The notes below the pieces were generated by a model that saw only the letters and a list, made by a program, of their open reading frames with translations, was not told the DNA's origin and made no database searches. Below, in pieces: positions 42,984 to 51,407 of a stretch of DNA of 64,000 bases (within the stretch, counting starts at the first letter, position 1; every line of letters begins with the position of its first letter). The stretch is from Albimonas sp963816545. Lineage in GTDB: Bacteria; Pseudomonadota; Alphaproteobacteria; Rhodobacterales; Rhodobacteraceae. The position numbers and the translations under genes were made by a program. The stretch covers positions 186,001-250,000 of the forward strand of contig CAWFLE010000006.1 in NCBI GenBank assembly GCA_963816545.1, in the 5' to 3' direction.

Positions 42984-43866
42984 CTAAGCAAATTGGAGGA
43001 GGATGCGGGGCTCGTCGCGCACACAGGTCCATAGCCGCGCCGTCCTCGTCTTTCCCTTTGCGAGCAACGGCACGGGGGTGTCGTCGCCGTGGAGCCGCCC
43101 GGCCGCCATGACATGCGCCTCGATCAGCGCGTGCAGCGGTGCGCCGATCGAAGGCGGCGACCTCCGTCGCCGCCTTCGCCGCCGCCGCTTCGGCAAGCGC
43201 CTCGTCCTCGGACGCCGCCGCCTCCAGCTCTTCCAGGTGCAACTCGAGCTGGTCGAGCAGCGGTTCCCTGCGCTCGGAGCGATGGCCGTAGAGCGCGCGG
43301 CGCAGCTTCTCGATCTCCAGCCGCAGATGGGCGATCAGCGGCTCGCCGCCCGAGACGACCGCCCTGGCATGCGCCGCCTCGGCCGCCATCGCGTCGGCCC
43401 GCGCCCCGGAGGCGGCGAGGAGGGCGCGCAGGGTGGCGATCTCGGTGTCGGCGTCGACCATGCGCCGAGCTTAGCGGCCCCCGTCGGCGCGGTGGAGCGC
43501 CATCGCATCGGCGGCCGCCCCTGAGTCAGCCTGCCGCAGCCGGTCGTCAGGTGTGGCGCGGGTTGCGCCAGTCGATGCCGTCGAGAAGGCAGCTCAGCCG
43601 CGCCGGCCGACACCGACACCGCGCCGTCGGCCGGCGTGGGCCAGATGAAGCGCCCCCTCTCCAGCCGCTTGGCGTAGAGCGACATGCCGACGCCGTCGTG
43701 CCAGAGGATCTTGAGAAGCGACCCGCCGCGCCCGCGGAAGACGAAGACGTCGGCCTGCGTGCGGGTCGCGCTTCAGCTCCTGCCTCGCACCATCGGTGCC
43801 AGTCCCGGCATGCCGCGGCGCATATCCGTCACCCGGCCCGCGAGGCAGACCCGCGCTCCCGGCGCG
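42984..43866 (-). pseudogene. IS66-family remnant: TnpB and deleted TnpC
   Basis: TnpB is visible as RVCLAGRVTDMRRGM, then TQADVFVFRGRGGSLLKILWHDGVGMSLYAKRLERGRFIWP, with frame changes near 43770 and 43590. TnpC starts at 43461 with MVDADTEIATLRALLAA and the coiled-coil LRLEIEKLRRALYGHRSERREPLL. It then jumps, through an internal deletion near 43150, to LHALIEAHVMAAGRLHGDDTPVPLLAKGKTRTARLW of the middle domain. It stops at about 42984 where IS3 begins. None of it is functional. Confidence 0.75.
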
Positions 43867-44105
43867 AACGCGCAGTCGCTCTCGGGTGGTGATGCCCGGC
43901 GCGACGATCAGAAAGCCCTTGCTGTAGCTGCGCGAGTTCGGCCGCTGGACGGCGTTGAGCGTCTGCCACGCGATCAGCACGCCCATCACGGTAGTCTTGC
44001 CGGCTCCGGTCGCGAGCTTGAGGGCTAGGCGGAACAACTCAGGGTTCGCCTCGACGTTGACCAGCTTCAGGCGGTTGGTGAAGCGGCTCCATCTCGTCGG
44101 GCACG
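43867..44105 (-). pseudogene. Fragment of a restriction-type DEAD/DEAH helicase (type III Res-like)
   Basis: The fragment reads RFTNRLKLVNVEANPELFRLALKLATGAGKTTVMGVLIAWQ and SKGFLIVAPGITTRERLRV. This is the Walker A region of a large restriction-associated SF2 helicase (BPTD_3080-like). It ends at the IS66 join at 43867. It is not part of the Res gene at 54812-57883, whose Walker A is SPTGSGKT. A separate defence gene was therefore once present and has been almost wholly lost. 44106-44496 has no recognisable gene. Confidence 0.7.
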
Positions 44106-44496
44106 AGGTCGTCCCTTGTAGGTCAGTCAGGCGGCACGCCCGCCAGCATCGGGCGGGATCTACGGCGGGAACTCAACCGGTTGTCGCCTTGACGCACAAG
44201 AGCATTCATGCGTCATTAAGACTATTCTTGGCGGCGTCCGGCTCACGCGCTTCGCCGGGACGTCAGCACTTTCGGCAGACGAGAGGCCGCGTAGAGCGAC
44301 GAACTCCCGCCATGGCTTGGTCTGGATTTCTGCACGGAACAAAGAAGGAACTCAATTGACCGAACCTTGCCGGAAGCAGGTTCGCAGCGGTGCGACCCGG
44401 ACCGCCGGACGCATTTGCTCCGCCGGCAGGGGGGAACGATAAAGATGGCGGTTTTCCCCTTGTTTTCTGGGGCTCCGCCCGATAGGACCGGCCTTG

Positions 44497-44585
44497 GAGT
44501 GGTGGCCGAGTGGTCGAAGGCGCTCCCCTGCTAAGGGAGTAGGCGGGAAACCGTCTCGAGGGTTCGAATCCCTTCCACTCCGCCA
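44497..44585 (+). tRNA. tRNA-Ser (anticodon GCT)
   Basis: A class II tRNA: acceptor GGAGTGG / CCACTCC with discriminator G and encoded CCA, anticodon arm CTCCC-CTGCTAA-GGGAG, the long variable arm of serine tRNAs, and T-loop GGTTCGAATCC. It reads AGC and AGU codons. The gene marks the edge of the IS cluster. 44586-44913 downstream carries no supported gene. Confidence 0.95.
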
Positions 44586-44913
44586 TCATCCCTGTTGCGA
44601 ACACGGACAGGCGCCCATAGCGGAGCGGAAATAGTCGTGTTTTCAAAGGGCTTTGCCTCCCCCATGCGAACCTCTGAGACTGTGCGCCGGGCCCGTTCCG
44701 GGCTCTGAACGGCGCTACGTCTCTGTTCGGGCGAACCTCGCCGAATTCGGTTCGGTCGGATTTTTCGGCGTCTTTCCAATAACCTGTCTCTCAACACCGC
44801 CAAAACTTCGGGCCTTGTGTCAATCGCCTTCGAGCGGAACAGAGCCGCAACACGCAAGAGGCGCAGCCGCTGGGTGCGTTGGCCGAATGGCGCGTAGCGG
44901 TGGCGGTGGTTGA

Positions 44914-45315
44914 TCACCTGCGCCGCAGGGTTCCCTCGAGCGGCACGGCACCGCCCAGCGTGTTCGAGATCGTGCCGTACTTCAGGATATTGCGATGCAG
45001 CAGGTCGAGCCGCTGGTCGCTTTCGTCACTGTCCACGACGATCTCGTAGCGGATCAGGGTCAGCTTCGGCGGGGCGTCCTGGCGGACCGCCTCGAGCGAT
45101 ACCTCGGCGCCGTCGATCCGGAACTTCAGCATCGGCGTCACCCGTTCGATGCCCTTGAGCATACAGGCGGCCAGCGCCGACAACAGAAGCTCGACCGGAT
45201 TCATGGCATCCTGCCGGCCGGCCAGATCTGTGTCCAGAACCACCTCGGCCCTCTTGGCCGTTGCGAGGCTGCCGTGGCTGTCGATCCGGCGAGCCGTAAC
45301 GCGATACTCGGTCAC
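44914..45315 (-). CDS. OsmC family protein
   Basis: The 133-aa protein matches the OsmC/Ohr fold: MNPVELLLSALAACMLKGIERV with the conserved Cys at the helix, then FRIDGAEVSLEAVRQD and HRNILKYGTISNTL. The second Cys of true peroxidases is replaced (YGTISNT, where a VxxxCPV motif is usual), so peroxidase activity is uncertain. It is the last gene of the arsR-permease-thioredoxin operon, overlapping the thioredoxin gene by 4 bp. A role in thiol or metalloid stress is inferred from that context. Confidence 0.8.
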   Translation of the reverse strand: MTEYRVTARRIDSHGSLATAKRAEVVLDTDLAGRQDAMNPVELLLSALAACMLKGIERVTPMLKFRIDGAEVSLEAVRQDAPPKLTLIRYEIVVDSDESDQRLDLLHRNILKYGTISNTLGGAVPLEGTLRRR

Positions 45316-45539
45316 AGGAGCCTCCCGATCTCCTCGGCTGTCAGTACCTTGCCCGCTGAAACCAGCTTTTCATCGATTACGAGGCCGGGCGTCGACATGA
45401 CGCCGTAACCGGCGATTTGGGCGATGTCGGTGACCTTGACGATCTCCGCGTCCTTCCCGGCCGCGGCTGCGGCGGCCTTGGCGTTCTCGCCCAGGGTCAC
45501 GCATTTCCGGCAACCCGACCCGAGGATCTTGATGATCAT
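45312..45539 (-). CDS. Small thioredoxin/glutaredoxin-like protein (redox-active disulfide type)
   Basis: The 75-aa protein MIIKILGSGCRKCVTLGENA has a CxxC active site (Cys10, Cys13) directly after the first strand, and GVMSTPGLVIDEKLVSAG with the cis-Pro. This is the MTH895-like thioredoxin group commonly encoded with DUF318 permeases. It may reduce the permease's cysteines or its cargo. It lies 13 bp after the permease and overlaps osmC. Confidence 0.85.
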   Translation of the reverse strand: MIIKILGSGCRKCVTLGENAKAAAAAAGKDAEIVKVTDIAQIAGYGVMSTPGLVIDEKLVSAGKVLTAEEIGRLL

Positions 45540-45552
45540 GATGATGTTCCTT

Positions 45553-46551
45553 TCAGATGAACCAATGGGTGATGGCGTTGAACAGCACGCCGATGCCGAG
45601 GATGCCGCCCGTCACGACCGCGAGGAACAGCATGAGAAGGCGCATGCTCACCACGCGTTTGAGCATGATGATCGAGGGCAAGGACAGCGCCGTGACTGCC
45701 ATCATGAAGGCCAGCACCGTGCCGAGCCCGACACCCTTGCCGACCAGCGCCTCTGCAATCGGCAGGGTTCCGAAGATGTCGGCATACATGGGGATGCCGA
45801 TCAGCGTCGCCAGCGGCACCGACCACCAGTTGTCCTGCCCCAATAGCGCCGTGATGATTTCGGCCGGCACCCAATTGTGGATCGCGGCCCCGATGCCCAC
45901 GCCGATCAGCACATAGGGCCAGACCCGGTGGACGATCTCGACCACCTGATCGCGCGCGAAGGCCAGCCGTTCGCCCCGCGTCAGGGCATGATCGATGTCC
46001 TGGACGGGGACGTTGCGCACGAAGGCGGCCACCTGGTCTTCCATCCCAGCCCGCCCGATCAGCGTGCCGCCGACGATGGCCACAGCCAGCCCGACTACGA
46101 CGTAGGCCAGCGCTATGGGCCAGTTGAAAATCGACGCCAGCAGGATGACCGAGGCCAGATCGACCAGCGGCGACGAGATGAGAAAAGAGAACGTGATGGC
46201 GAGCGGCAGTCCGGCCGCCGTGAACCCGATGAAGATCGGGATCGAGGAACACGAACAGAAGGGCGTGATCGTCCCGAGAAGGGCGGCAAGCGTGTTCGCC
46301 CAGAGCCCCGAACGCCCGCCGAGGATGCGGCGGGTGCGCTCGGGCGGAAAGAAGCTCTGAATCCACGAGACGGCGAAGATCAGCACCGACAGCAGAATGA
46401 AGATCTTGATGACGTCGTAGACGAAGAACTGCACCGAGCCGCCGACGCGAGATGCCGGATCGAGCCCCACGGCCGTGACGCCGGCGGTCACCAGGTCGGA
46501 CAGCCATTGCATCCGGAGCAATTGGTCGTTGAGCCAGCCGAAGATGCTCAT
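45553..46551 (-). CDS. Permease of the DUF318/ArsP family
   Basis: The 332-aa inner-membrane protein has eight or so hydrophobic segments and the family hallmark TPFCSCSSIPIFIGF, with paired cysteines in a membrane segment, plus TLIGIPMYADIFGTLPIAEAL in the second half. ArsP relatives export trivalent organoarsenicals; other members have unknown substrates. Its place directly after an ArsR-type repressor with metal-binding cysteines supports metalloid or soft-metal efflux. ATG 46551 overlaps the arsR stop (ATGA). A longer start runs into arsR and was rejected. Confidence 0.85.
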   Translation of the reverse strand: MSIFGWLNDQLLRMQWLSDLVTAGVTAVGLDPASRVGGSVQFFVYDVIKIFILLSVLIFAVSWIQSFFPPERTRRILGGRSGLWANTLAALLGTITPFCSCSSIPIFIGFTAAGLPLAITFSFLISSPLVDLASVILLASIFNWPIALAYVVVGLAVAIVGGTLIGRAGMEDQVAAFVRNVPVQDIDHALTRGERLAFARDQVVEIVHRVWPYVLIGVGIGAAIHNWVPAEIITALLGQDNWWSVPLATLIGIPMYADIFGTLPIAEALVGKGVGLGTVLAFMMAVTALSLPSIIMLKRVVSMRLLMLFLAVVTGGILGIGVLFNAITHWFI

Positions 46552-46823
46552 GCCTCGACCTCTTCCATCAGGGCTGCGTCGATCAGGATGCGGACATTTT
46601 CCGGCATGTCGGGGTTGAGGCGGTAGCGGACCCATTGCGCGTCACGCCGGTCCACCACCAGCCCGGCCTGCTTCAGCACCTGCATGTGACGGGACATCCG
46701 GCTTTGCGTGGCGCCTAGCGCGCGCATCAGGTCACAGACACAGAGTTCCGAGCCGTCACGGAGCATCCGGACAGCCGACAGACGCGTGGGCTCGGCAAGG
46801 GCAGACAGGACAGTGAGAATCAT
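46548..46823 (-). CDS. ArsR-family metal(loid)-responsive repressor
   Basis: The 91-aa winged-helix protein has the ELCVCDLM motif, the alpha-3 CxC that binds As(III) or similar in ArsR. The recognition helix is TQSRMSRHMQVLKQAGLVVDRRDAQWVRY. Ligand binding should release it from the operator. It heads the four-gene operon, and a perfect palindrome sits 15-30 bp before its start codon, so it probably represses itself and the genes downstream. Confidence 0.88.
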   Translation of the reverse strand: MILTVLSALAEPTRLSAVRMLRDGSELCVCDLMRALGATQSRMSRHMQVLKQAGLVVDRRDAQWVRYRLNPDMPENVRILIDAALMEEVEA

Positions 46824-46837
46824 GGGGCCTCCACTTC

Positions 46838-46853
46838 ATGCGCATGTGCGCAT
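46838..46853. promoter_or_regulatory. Palindromic operator of the arsR operon
   Basis: ATGCGCATGTGCGCAT is a 16-bp dyad with 7-bp perfect arms (ATGCGCA, TG, TGCGCAT), 15 bp upstream of the arsR start. Its form resembles known ArsR-family operators. Confidence 0.7.
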
Positions 46854-46922
46854 GACCGGAAGCGGTTGCCGTTGACCTGGATCAGGAGAACGCACGTTTC
46901 CGTTCCGGATCAGCGCAGCACC

Positions 46923-47303
46923 TCAGTCGAAAACCCGCCCCGGCTGCTCGTCCCACGGCAGGGATGCCACGAAGCACAGGTCGTAGATGCTTATTGTCGA
47001 AGGCTCGCGGTGGACGACCAGCCGCTCGAGGACGTCAGGCGCGAGCCATGCGAGGCGCAGGAGGCGACTGACGTAGCGGTCGGACAGGCCCTCGTCGGCG
47101 GCGAGGTCGGCGAGCGTGGCGACATCGCCACGTTCCAGCCGCTGCCGCCAGCCCCATGCGCGGCCAATGGCGCGCAGCAGGTGGGGATCCTGCCCGCGGT
47201 TCATGGCGGCCTCGATATGCTTCGGTGGCAAGATCCGGGGGCGACCGCCGCGGCGGCGCAGTTCGAGCGGGATGTGGATGCGAAGGGTCTCGGGTTCGGG
47301 CAT
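46923..47303 (-). CDS. ParB-like HTH protein of the type found beside serine recombinases
   Basis: The 126-aa protein starts MPEPETLRIHIPLELRRRGGRPRILPP. It contains LLRAIGRAWGWRQRLERGDVATLADLAADEGLSDRYVSRLLRLAWLAP, a helix-turn-helix of the ParB/KorB kind, ending LPWDEQPGRVFD. Such proteins are usually encoded next to a large serine recombinase or fused to its C-terminus in alphaproteobacterial mobile elements. No recombinase is found here, because an IS3 element lies 10 bp upstream of the start and has probably cut the gene from its partner and promoter. Function as a directionality or DNA-binding factor is inferred. Confidence 0.65.
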   Translation of the reverse strand: MPEPETLRIHIPLELRRRGGRPRILPPKHIEAAMNRGQDPHLLRAIGRAWGWRQRLERGDVATLADLAADEGLSDRYVSRLLRLAWLAPDVLERLVVHREPSTISIYDLCFVASLPWDEQPGRVFD

Positions 47304-47370
47304 CAGGCAACCTGACGTTGCCCCCTGATCCCGGACTGGGAGGTAAAGTACCCCCGGGACGGAGGATGGG

Positions 47371-47673
47371 ATGATGAGCAAGGAACCGCGCCGTCGTTTC
47401 ACGACGGAGTTCAAGGAGCAGGCTGTCGCGCGCCTGTCGGCGCCGGGCGCCACGCAGGCCGGCGTGGCCAGGGAGCTGGGGGTCGCCTCCTCGCAGCTCA
47501 AGGGCTGGCGGCTTGAAGTGGAGGCGGCAGGTTCGGCCGAGGCCAGCCGGCGTCAGAAGGTCGAGGCGGCGGAGCTTGCCGAATTGCGGCGCGAGAACCG
47601 CCGTCTGAAGGAAGAAGTGGAGGTGATGCGCAAAGCCTCGGCTTTTTTCGCGCAGTGGGCGGCGAAACAATGA
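47371..47673 (+). CDS. IS3-family OrfA
   Basis: The 100-aa protein has the helix-turn-helix RRRFTTEFKEQAVARLS...QAGVARELGVASSQLKGW and the leucine-zipper tail AELAELRRENRRLKEEVEVM. It binds the element's ends and regulates transposition. Near the end, at 47643-47649, T TTT TTC is a canonical slippery heptamer in the correct phase. A -1 shift there would fuse OrfA to OrfB as the active transposase. The orfA stop overlaps the orfB ATG (ATGA). Confidence 0.9.
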   Translation: MMSKEPRRRFTTEFKEQAVARLSAPGATQAGVARELGVASSQLKGWRLEVEAAGSAEASRRQKVEAAELAELRRENRRLKEEVEVMRKASAFFAQWAAKQ

Positions 47674-48557
47674 ACGCGAAGCTCGCCTTCATCGCCGCCC
47701 ATGTCGCGGAGCACGCCGTCCGGCTGATGTGCCGGGTTCTGTCGGTGAGCCCGAGCTGGTTTCACGCCTGGCGCGCGGCCACCCCCGACAGGGCGGCGAG
47801 CCGGGCGGCGCAGGACACGATGGCAGCCCGGATCCGCACGATCTTTGAAGACAGCCGCGCACGCTACGGCGCGCCGCGCATCCACGCCGAGCTGGTCGCC
47901 CAAGGCGAGCGCATCGCCCGGAAGACGGTGGCCAGGCTCATGAAGCAAAACGGCATCCGGCCGCCGCGGCGGGGCCGCCGCGTGCCGCGCACGACCGACA
48001 GCCGACACGATCTCGGCATCGCGCCGAACCTGCTGGCGCGCAACTTCAAGGTAGGGACGCCAGACACGGTCTGGCTCGCCGACATCAGCTACGTGCCCAC
48101 CGATGAAAGCTGGCTCTATCTCGCCGCGGTCAAGGACCTGGCCACGATGGAGATCGTCGGCTGGTCGATGTCCGATCGGCTGAAAGGGAGCCTCGCGGTC
48201 GACGCCATGCGCATGGCGTTGCGGAATCGAAGGCCGACGCCGGGCCTGATCTGCCACTCCGATCGTGGTGTTCAATACGCCTGCGGCGACTATCGGAGGC
48301 TGCTGAAGGCGCATGGGGCGCTCGCCTCGATGAGCGGCAAGGGCAATTGCCTCGACAACGCGCCGATGGAGAGCTTCTTCGGCTCGTTGAAGACGGAACT
48401 GGTCCACCGAACCCGGTTCGCCTCTCGCCGTGAGGCCAAGGCCGCCCTTTTCGAGTACATCGCCATCTTCTACAACCGCCGGCGCAGGCACTCGAGCATC
48501 GGCTACAGGACGCCAGAGCAGGCGAGGATCGACATGACCCGAGCCATGGCCGCATAG
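47670..48557 (+). CDS. IS3-family OrfB, integrase-like transposase
   Basis: The 295-aa catalytic part reads MNAKLAFIAAHVAEHAVRLMCRVL, an HTH_21-type region, and an rve domain with all three acidic residues: TVWLADISYVPTDE, ICHSDRGVQYACGDY and CLDNAPMESFFGSLKTEL. The end EYIAIFYNRRRRHSSIGYRTPEQ is standard. The frame is also open five codons upstream (GTG 47655) and back to the slippery site. It is probably functional and may have supplied the fragment in the res gene. Confidence 0.92.
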   Translation: MNAKLAFIAAHVAEHAVRLMCRVLSVSPSWFHAWRAATPDRAASRAAQDTMAARIRTIFEDSRARYGAPRIHAELVAQGERIARKTVARLMKQNGIRPPRRGRRVPRTTDSRHDLGIAPNLLARNFKVGTPDTVWLADISYVPTDESWLYLAAVKDLATMEIVGWSMSDRLKGSLAVDAMRMALRNRRPTPGLICHSDRGVQYACGDYRRLLKAHGALASMSGKGNCLDNAPMESFFGSLKTELVHRTRFASRREAKAALFEYIAIFYNRRRRHSSIGYRTPEQARIDMTRAMAA

Positions 48558-48595
48558 TGAACACGCACCCAGTCCGGGATCAGGGGGCAACGTCA

Positions 48596-49544
48596 GTAGC
48601 GTTTGCCCTTCCGCTTGGTGTGGTGCGGGGTCATGGCGGCGCCGGTCTCCGTGAAGATCAACCCGCGCAGGAGCGCCGGTTGCGCCGTTCGCGCTACTGC
48701 CGCCCGGGCGACGATCGGTTGGCGCGTGAGTTTGGCGTCAGATACCTATTATATACTTATAGGATAATGACACCATTCTCCCGCGTATGGCGACAGTCCC
48801 ACTTTTCGCGTGGACTTGCCTTCGTCTGGCGTGGTGCAGGCTCAACCGCATGACCCCGCACATGGGGGTGCCCGCGCTTCAGCCTGTCACGGCACTATCT
48901 GGGGAAGCGTGGCTTCAGATCGTGAAGCCGGCGCAGCTGGACGGGAACCGGATGACCTGCCTGCCTCGCGATCCCACGCATATCCGTCTGCCTTGGCCGA
49001 CGGTGCGCAGGTTGGTTCCGAACGTTCCCTAGGGCCGTATTATATCAGAACTGGTTAACGAACTCTCAACAGGAATTTTTGAGGGAAGCCATATACACGC
49101 TACCGAGGGGGTGGGGTCGGTCCAGCCCTACGCCCCCTGCCGACAAGCTTTCCTGCAGCTCCCGGCTCGCACCGCAGCAGACCCACCAGGACAGCCACCA
49201 AGAGGCTAGAAGCTGGTCCGGCCACCGATGCCGTAGCGAACGACGACATGCCCTCCAGACCCGGCCTCAGCGCCTCCCATCGATGAAGGTCGCCAGGATC
49301 AACGGAGCCTGCCTCCTACCCTCGTGCGAAGCCCCACCCCCTCAGTCCGAAGGGTTAGCGTCGGCTGTCGCGCCCAGGTTCGTGCGACACCGCCCGGCTC
49401 TGAACGCCCGGCTTCCAGCAAGTCCGCTCCCGTAGTGCGGATCGTAGCACAAAACGTGCATGTTGATCTCAGCCTGAAAGCTGCTTAGTCATTGAAATCG
49501 CTGAGGCTCGGCAAGGGCGAGGCGCATGGAGCAGGATTACAACC
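48596..49544. other. Long intergenic stretch without recognisable genes
   Basis: No reading frame here resembles a protein I know. The sequence is less GC-rich than its surroundings in places. It includes a small dyad CCTATTATATACTTATAGG (48745-48763) that could be an operator or promoter. It joins the IS3 right end to the tRNA-derived repeat at 49545. Confidence 0.5.
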
Positions 49545-49616
49545 CCTGTCGGGTGCACCACCGATCTTCCTAAGCCGTTGTCATACCTCAGCTTTTGTCG
49601 CGGGACAGAGCGGGCG
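49545..49616 (+). repeat. Att-like 72-bp repeat with tRNA-Arg 3' end, left copy
   Basis: These 72 bp are identical, in inverse orientation, to 54458-54529. They begin in the T-arm of a tRNA-Arg (CCTGTCGGGTGCACCA, the T-stem end, acceptor strand and CCA) and continue through the integrase leader, stopping 7-8 bp before where the integrase ATG would be. No integrase follows. The rest of the tRNA is absent upstream. It is most simply an attachment-site duplicate left by an integrative element. Confidence 0.75.
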
Positions 49617-49830
49617 CCCTCCGGACCTGCGGCGACGGCGTCCATAGACCCTTTACCCTAAGGAGCTACGCCTTGTTCGTCGCGACAGGGAGAGGCGACT
49701 ACACGGTGGGCGGACACCGGGATCAACCGCCGTCGTGAGAAGATCACGCACTAAACCCATCAAACCAACACTCAAACCACCGAGCAAGAGCGGGTGGAGC
49801 AGGTTGCTCCCCCGCGCTTCGCTGTATCCT

Positions 49831-49867
49831 CGGAGGGGGTATGTGGATCCCCGGAGGGGGTATGTGG
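49831..49867 (+). repeat. Two 16-bp direct repeats spaced 21 bp (iteron-like)
   Basis: CGGAGGGGGTATGTGG occurs at 49831-49846 and 49852-49867 without a mismatch, a period of 21 bp or two helical turns. The arrangement is like iterons of a plasmid origin or a tandem operator. A consensus DnaA box follows 5 bp later. Confidence 0.65.
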
Positions 49868-49871
49868 CCGA

Positions 49872-49880
49872 TTATCCACA
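49872..49880 (+). promoter_or_regulatory. DnaA box
   Basis: TTATCCACA is a perfect match to the consensus DnaA box, next to the iteron-like pair. One box alone can occur by chance, but the combination suggests a replication or replication-linked control site. Confidence 0.5.
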
Positions 49881-49983
49881 AATGGGGAGAACATCGCCCT
49901 GACCTCGCCTTCTGGATGTATCTTAAGTGAATGCACCGCTAACGCTGAAAAAGCTGTCCGAGGCCATCGTGAGGGAGGAAAAG

Positions 49984-50154
49984 ATGAACCAGACGCAGCA
50001 GGAGATCCGTGCGCTCCTTGGGAGCCTCCGCTCCAATGGCATGTCAATGGTCGCGGACAGGCTGGAAGACTTCGTTCGCGACTTTAACGAAACCGTCGGT
50101 TCGGCCGGAAGCTCCCCTGTCGGTGCTGTTCCTGCTCAGCGCCTCGTGTCATAG
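49984..50154 (+). CDS. Small hypothetical protein
   Basis: The 56-aa product starts MNQTQQEIRALLGSLRSNG and continues with a helix-rich DRLEDFVRDFNETVGSAG segment. I do not recognise it. ATG 49984 has an excellent ribosome site (GGGAGGAAAAG), which favours a real gene. A GTG at 49927 in the same frame would add 19 residues but has no such site. It follows the iteron-like region and overlaps the 3' end of a convergent small ORF by 19 bp. Confidence 0.5.
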   Translation: MNQTQQEIRALLGSLRSNGMSMVADRLEDFVRDFNETVGSAGSSPVGAVPAQRLVS

Positions 50155-50360
50155 TAGCGGTCAAGCGCCTCCATGATGTCGGTGGAGAACTGGTCCCTGT
50201 TCCTCGCCACATCCTCGGGCAAACGGGGCATGCTGTTGCAAAGCGCCTGAACCCTCTCCAAGGCCTGCATCAGCAGCTTGGCTTCCCGGTCGCTACGCGG
50301 CGTCTCCACCCCACCCTCGTCGCCGAGAAGGTCTTGGATCATTCGTCGTGCCCGCTCCAC
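50136..50360 (-). CDS. Small hypothetical protein
   Basis: The 74-aa product MERARRMIQDLLGDEGGVE to MEALDRYYDTRR is charged and predicted to be mostly helical (AKLLMQALERVQALCNSM). I recognise no family and no motif. It is convergent with the 56-aa ORF. Coding character is only moderate. Confidence 0.4.
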   Translation of the reverse strand: MERARRMIQDLLGDEGGVETPRSDREAKLLMQALERVQALCNSMPRLPEDVARNRDQFSTDIMEALDRYYDTRR

Positions 50361-50622
50361 AGGGGACCTCGCTGGATCGTTGCGGAATGGCGGCTATGAA
50401 GCGCGTGAGTGTGGCCGCTCACTTCTAGTCCCGAAAACATCAGTGGAAAACCCGGAAGCGCCTCACCGGTTCCCCAAAAAAAGGTCGAACTGCAACTTCC
50501 TCTCAGGCGGGGCACCTAAGGCAGAGCAAAGCTCGCATTAACAATGTCTTAGAGCAGGTGGGGTCAATTGCCTGGCACGAACATGCCGAAGCCGCTGTTT
50601 GCCAGACCTGCTGTGAGAACCT

Positions 50623-51276
50623 ATGCCGAAACCCGCTCCGGGCCGACGCTAGGCTGTCCTGAGCCTCCTTGCGTTGGCCGCCCTTCCGCTCGTTCCGTCG
50701 CCTGCCGCGGCCGCCATGGCATCGCCCTCCCTGTTTCGAGGGCGGGAGGGGGCCTCCCTGTTCAACCGCAGCACGGCGTCTCGACCCGCGCAGGCCGACG
50801 AAGCTGCCAAGGGTCAGCCCTCTCGGGAAGACCGCACGCTGAACCTGGTCAACGTCCACACCGGCGAGGAACTTCGCGCGACGTATCGTTCCGATGCCGG
50901 CCATGACCGTGCGGTGCTCGATCAACTGGATGTCTTCTTCCGCGACTGGCGGCGAGACGAAGTCCACAAGATGGACGTGAAGGTTCGGGACGTTCTGTGG
51001 GAGGCGCACCGCCTGCTTGAGACGACGGCCCCTGTCCACGTGCTCGGCGCCTACCGTTCCCCCGAGACCAACCGGATGCTGCGACAGCGCAGCGCCGGCG
51101 TGGCGCGCAACAGCCTGCATCTTGAGGGGATGGCCGTCGACTGGTGCGTCGAAGACCGGAGCGTGTCCCAGATCTATCGTGCGGCCCGAGCATGTCAGGG
51201 CGGCGGGGTCGGGCGCTACTCGGCCTCCGGCTTCGTCCACGTCGACAGCGGCTCTCTTCGAACCTGGGGCGCGTAG
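50623..51276 (+). pseudogene. DUF882/M15-type peptidase with a nonsense codon in its signal peptide
   Basis: The mature part has the M15/DUF882 zinc-site pattern: HLEGMAVDWCVED (HxxGxAxD) and FVHVDSGSLRTWG, with LGAYRSPETNRMLR before them. Relatives are LD-endopeptidases acting on peptidoglycan. The frame from ATG 50623 reads MPKPAPGRR, then TAG (50650-50652), then AVLSLLALAALPLVPSPAAAA in the same frame. That is a twin-arginine-like signal peptide with one stop where Gln (CAG) would restore it. A TTG at 50674 could start a version lacking the basic n-region, so export would be doubtful. The remainder is intact. Confidence 0.7.
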
Positions 51277-51354
51277 CCGAGGCTGGATGAGGGCGCTTTC
51301 GCATCGCGGGTCCCGAGGGTGGCCCGCCGCTCTCCCTGAGGTTGAAATGTGTTG

Positions 51355-51368
51355 TTAACCATTTAACC
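51355..51368 (+). promoter_or_regulatory. Tandem CtrA-type half-sites upstream of ctrA
   Basis: TTAACCAT (51355-51362) is the CtrA half-site typical of Rhodobacterales, directly followed by TTAACC (51363-51368). They lie 40-53 bp before the ctrA start. The arrangement suggests autoregulation, or control by a chromosomal CtrA. Confidence 0.6.
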
Positions 51369-51407
51369 TGTAGAGACCTTCAACCATTGCCTTTGGGAGC
51401 CGATCTC

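Larger units (their letters stand above)
47313..48595 (+). mobile_element. Intact IS3-family insertion sequence
   Basis: Terminal inverted repeats TGACGTTGCCCCCTGATCCC (47313) and its complement (ending 48595) match over 28 bp without error. Inside are overlapping orfA and orfB. An internal 503-bp piece of the same element lies inverted at 56347-56849. I see no clear target duplication at the ends. Confidence 0.9.

Noticed and set aside
44531..44917. A 128-codon reverse frame overlapping tRNA-Ser
   Set aside because: It runs through the tRNA gene, has an atypical composition and no recognisable motif.
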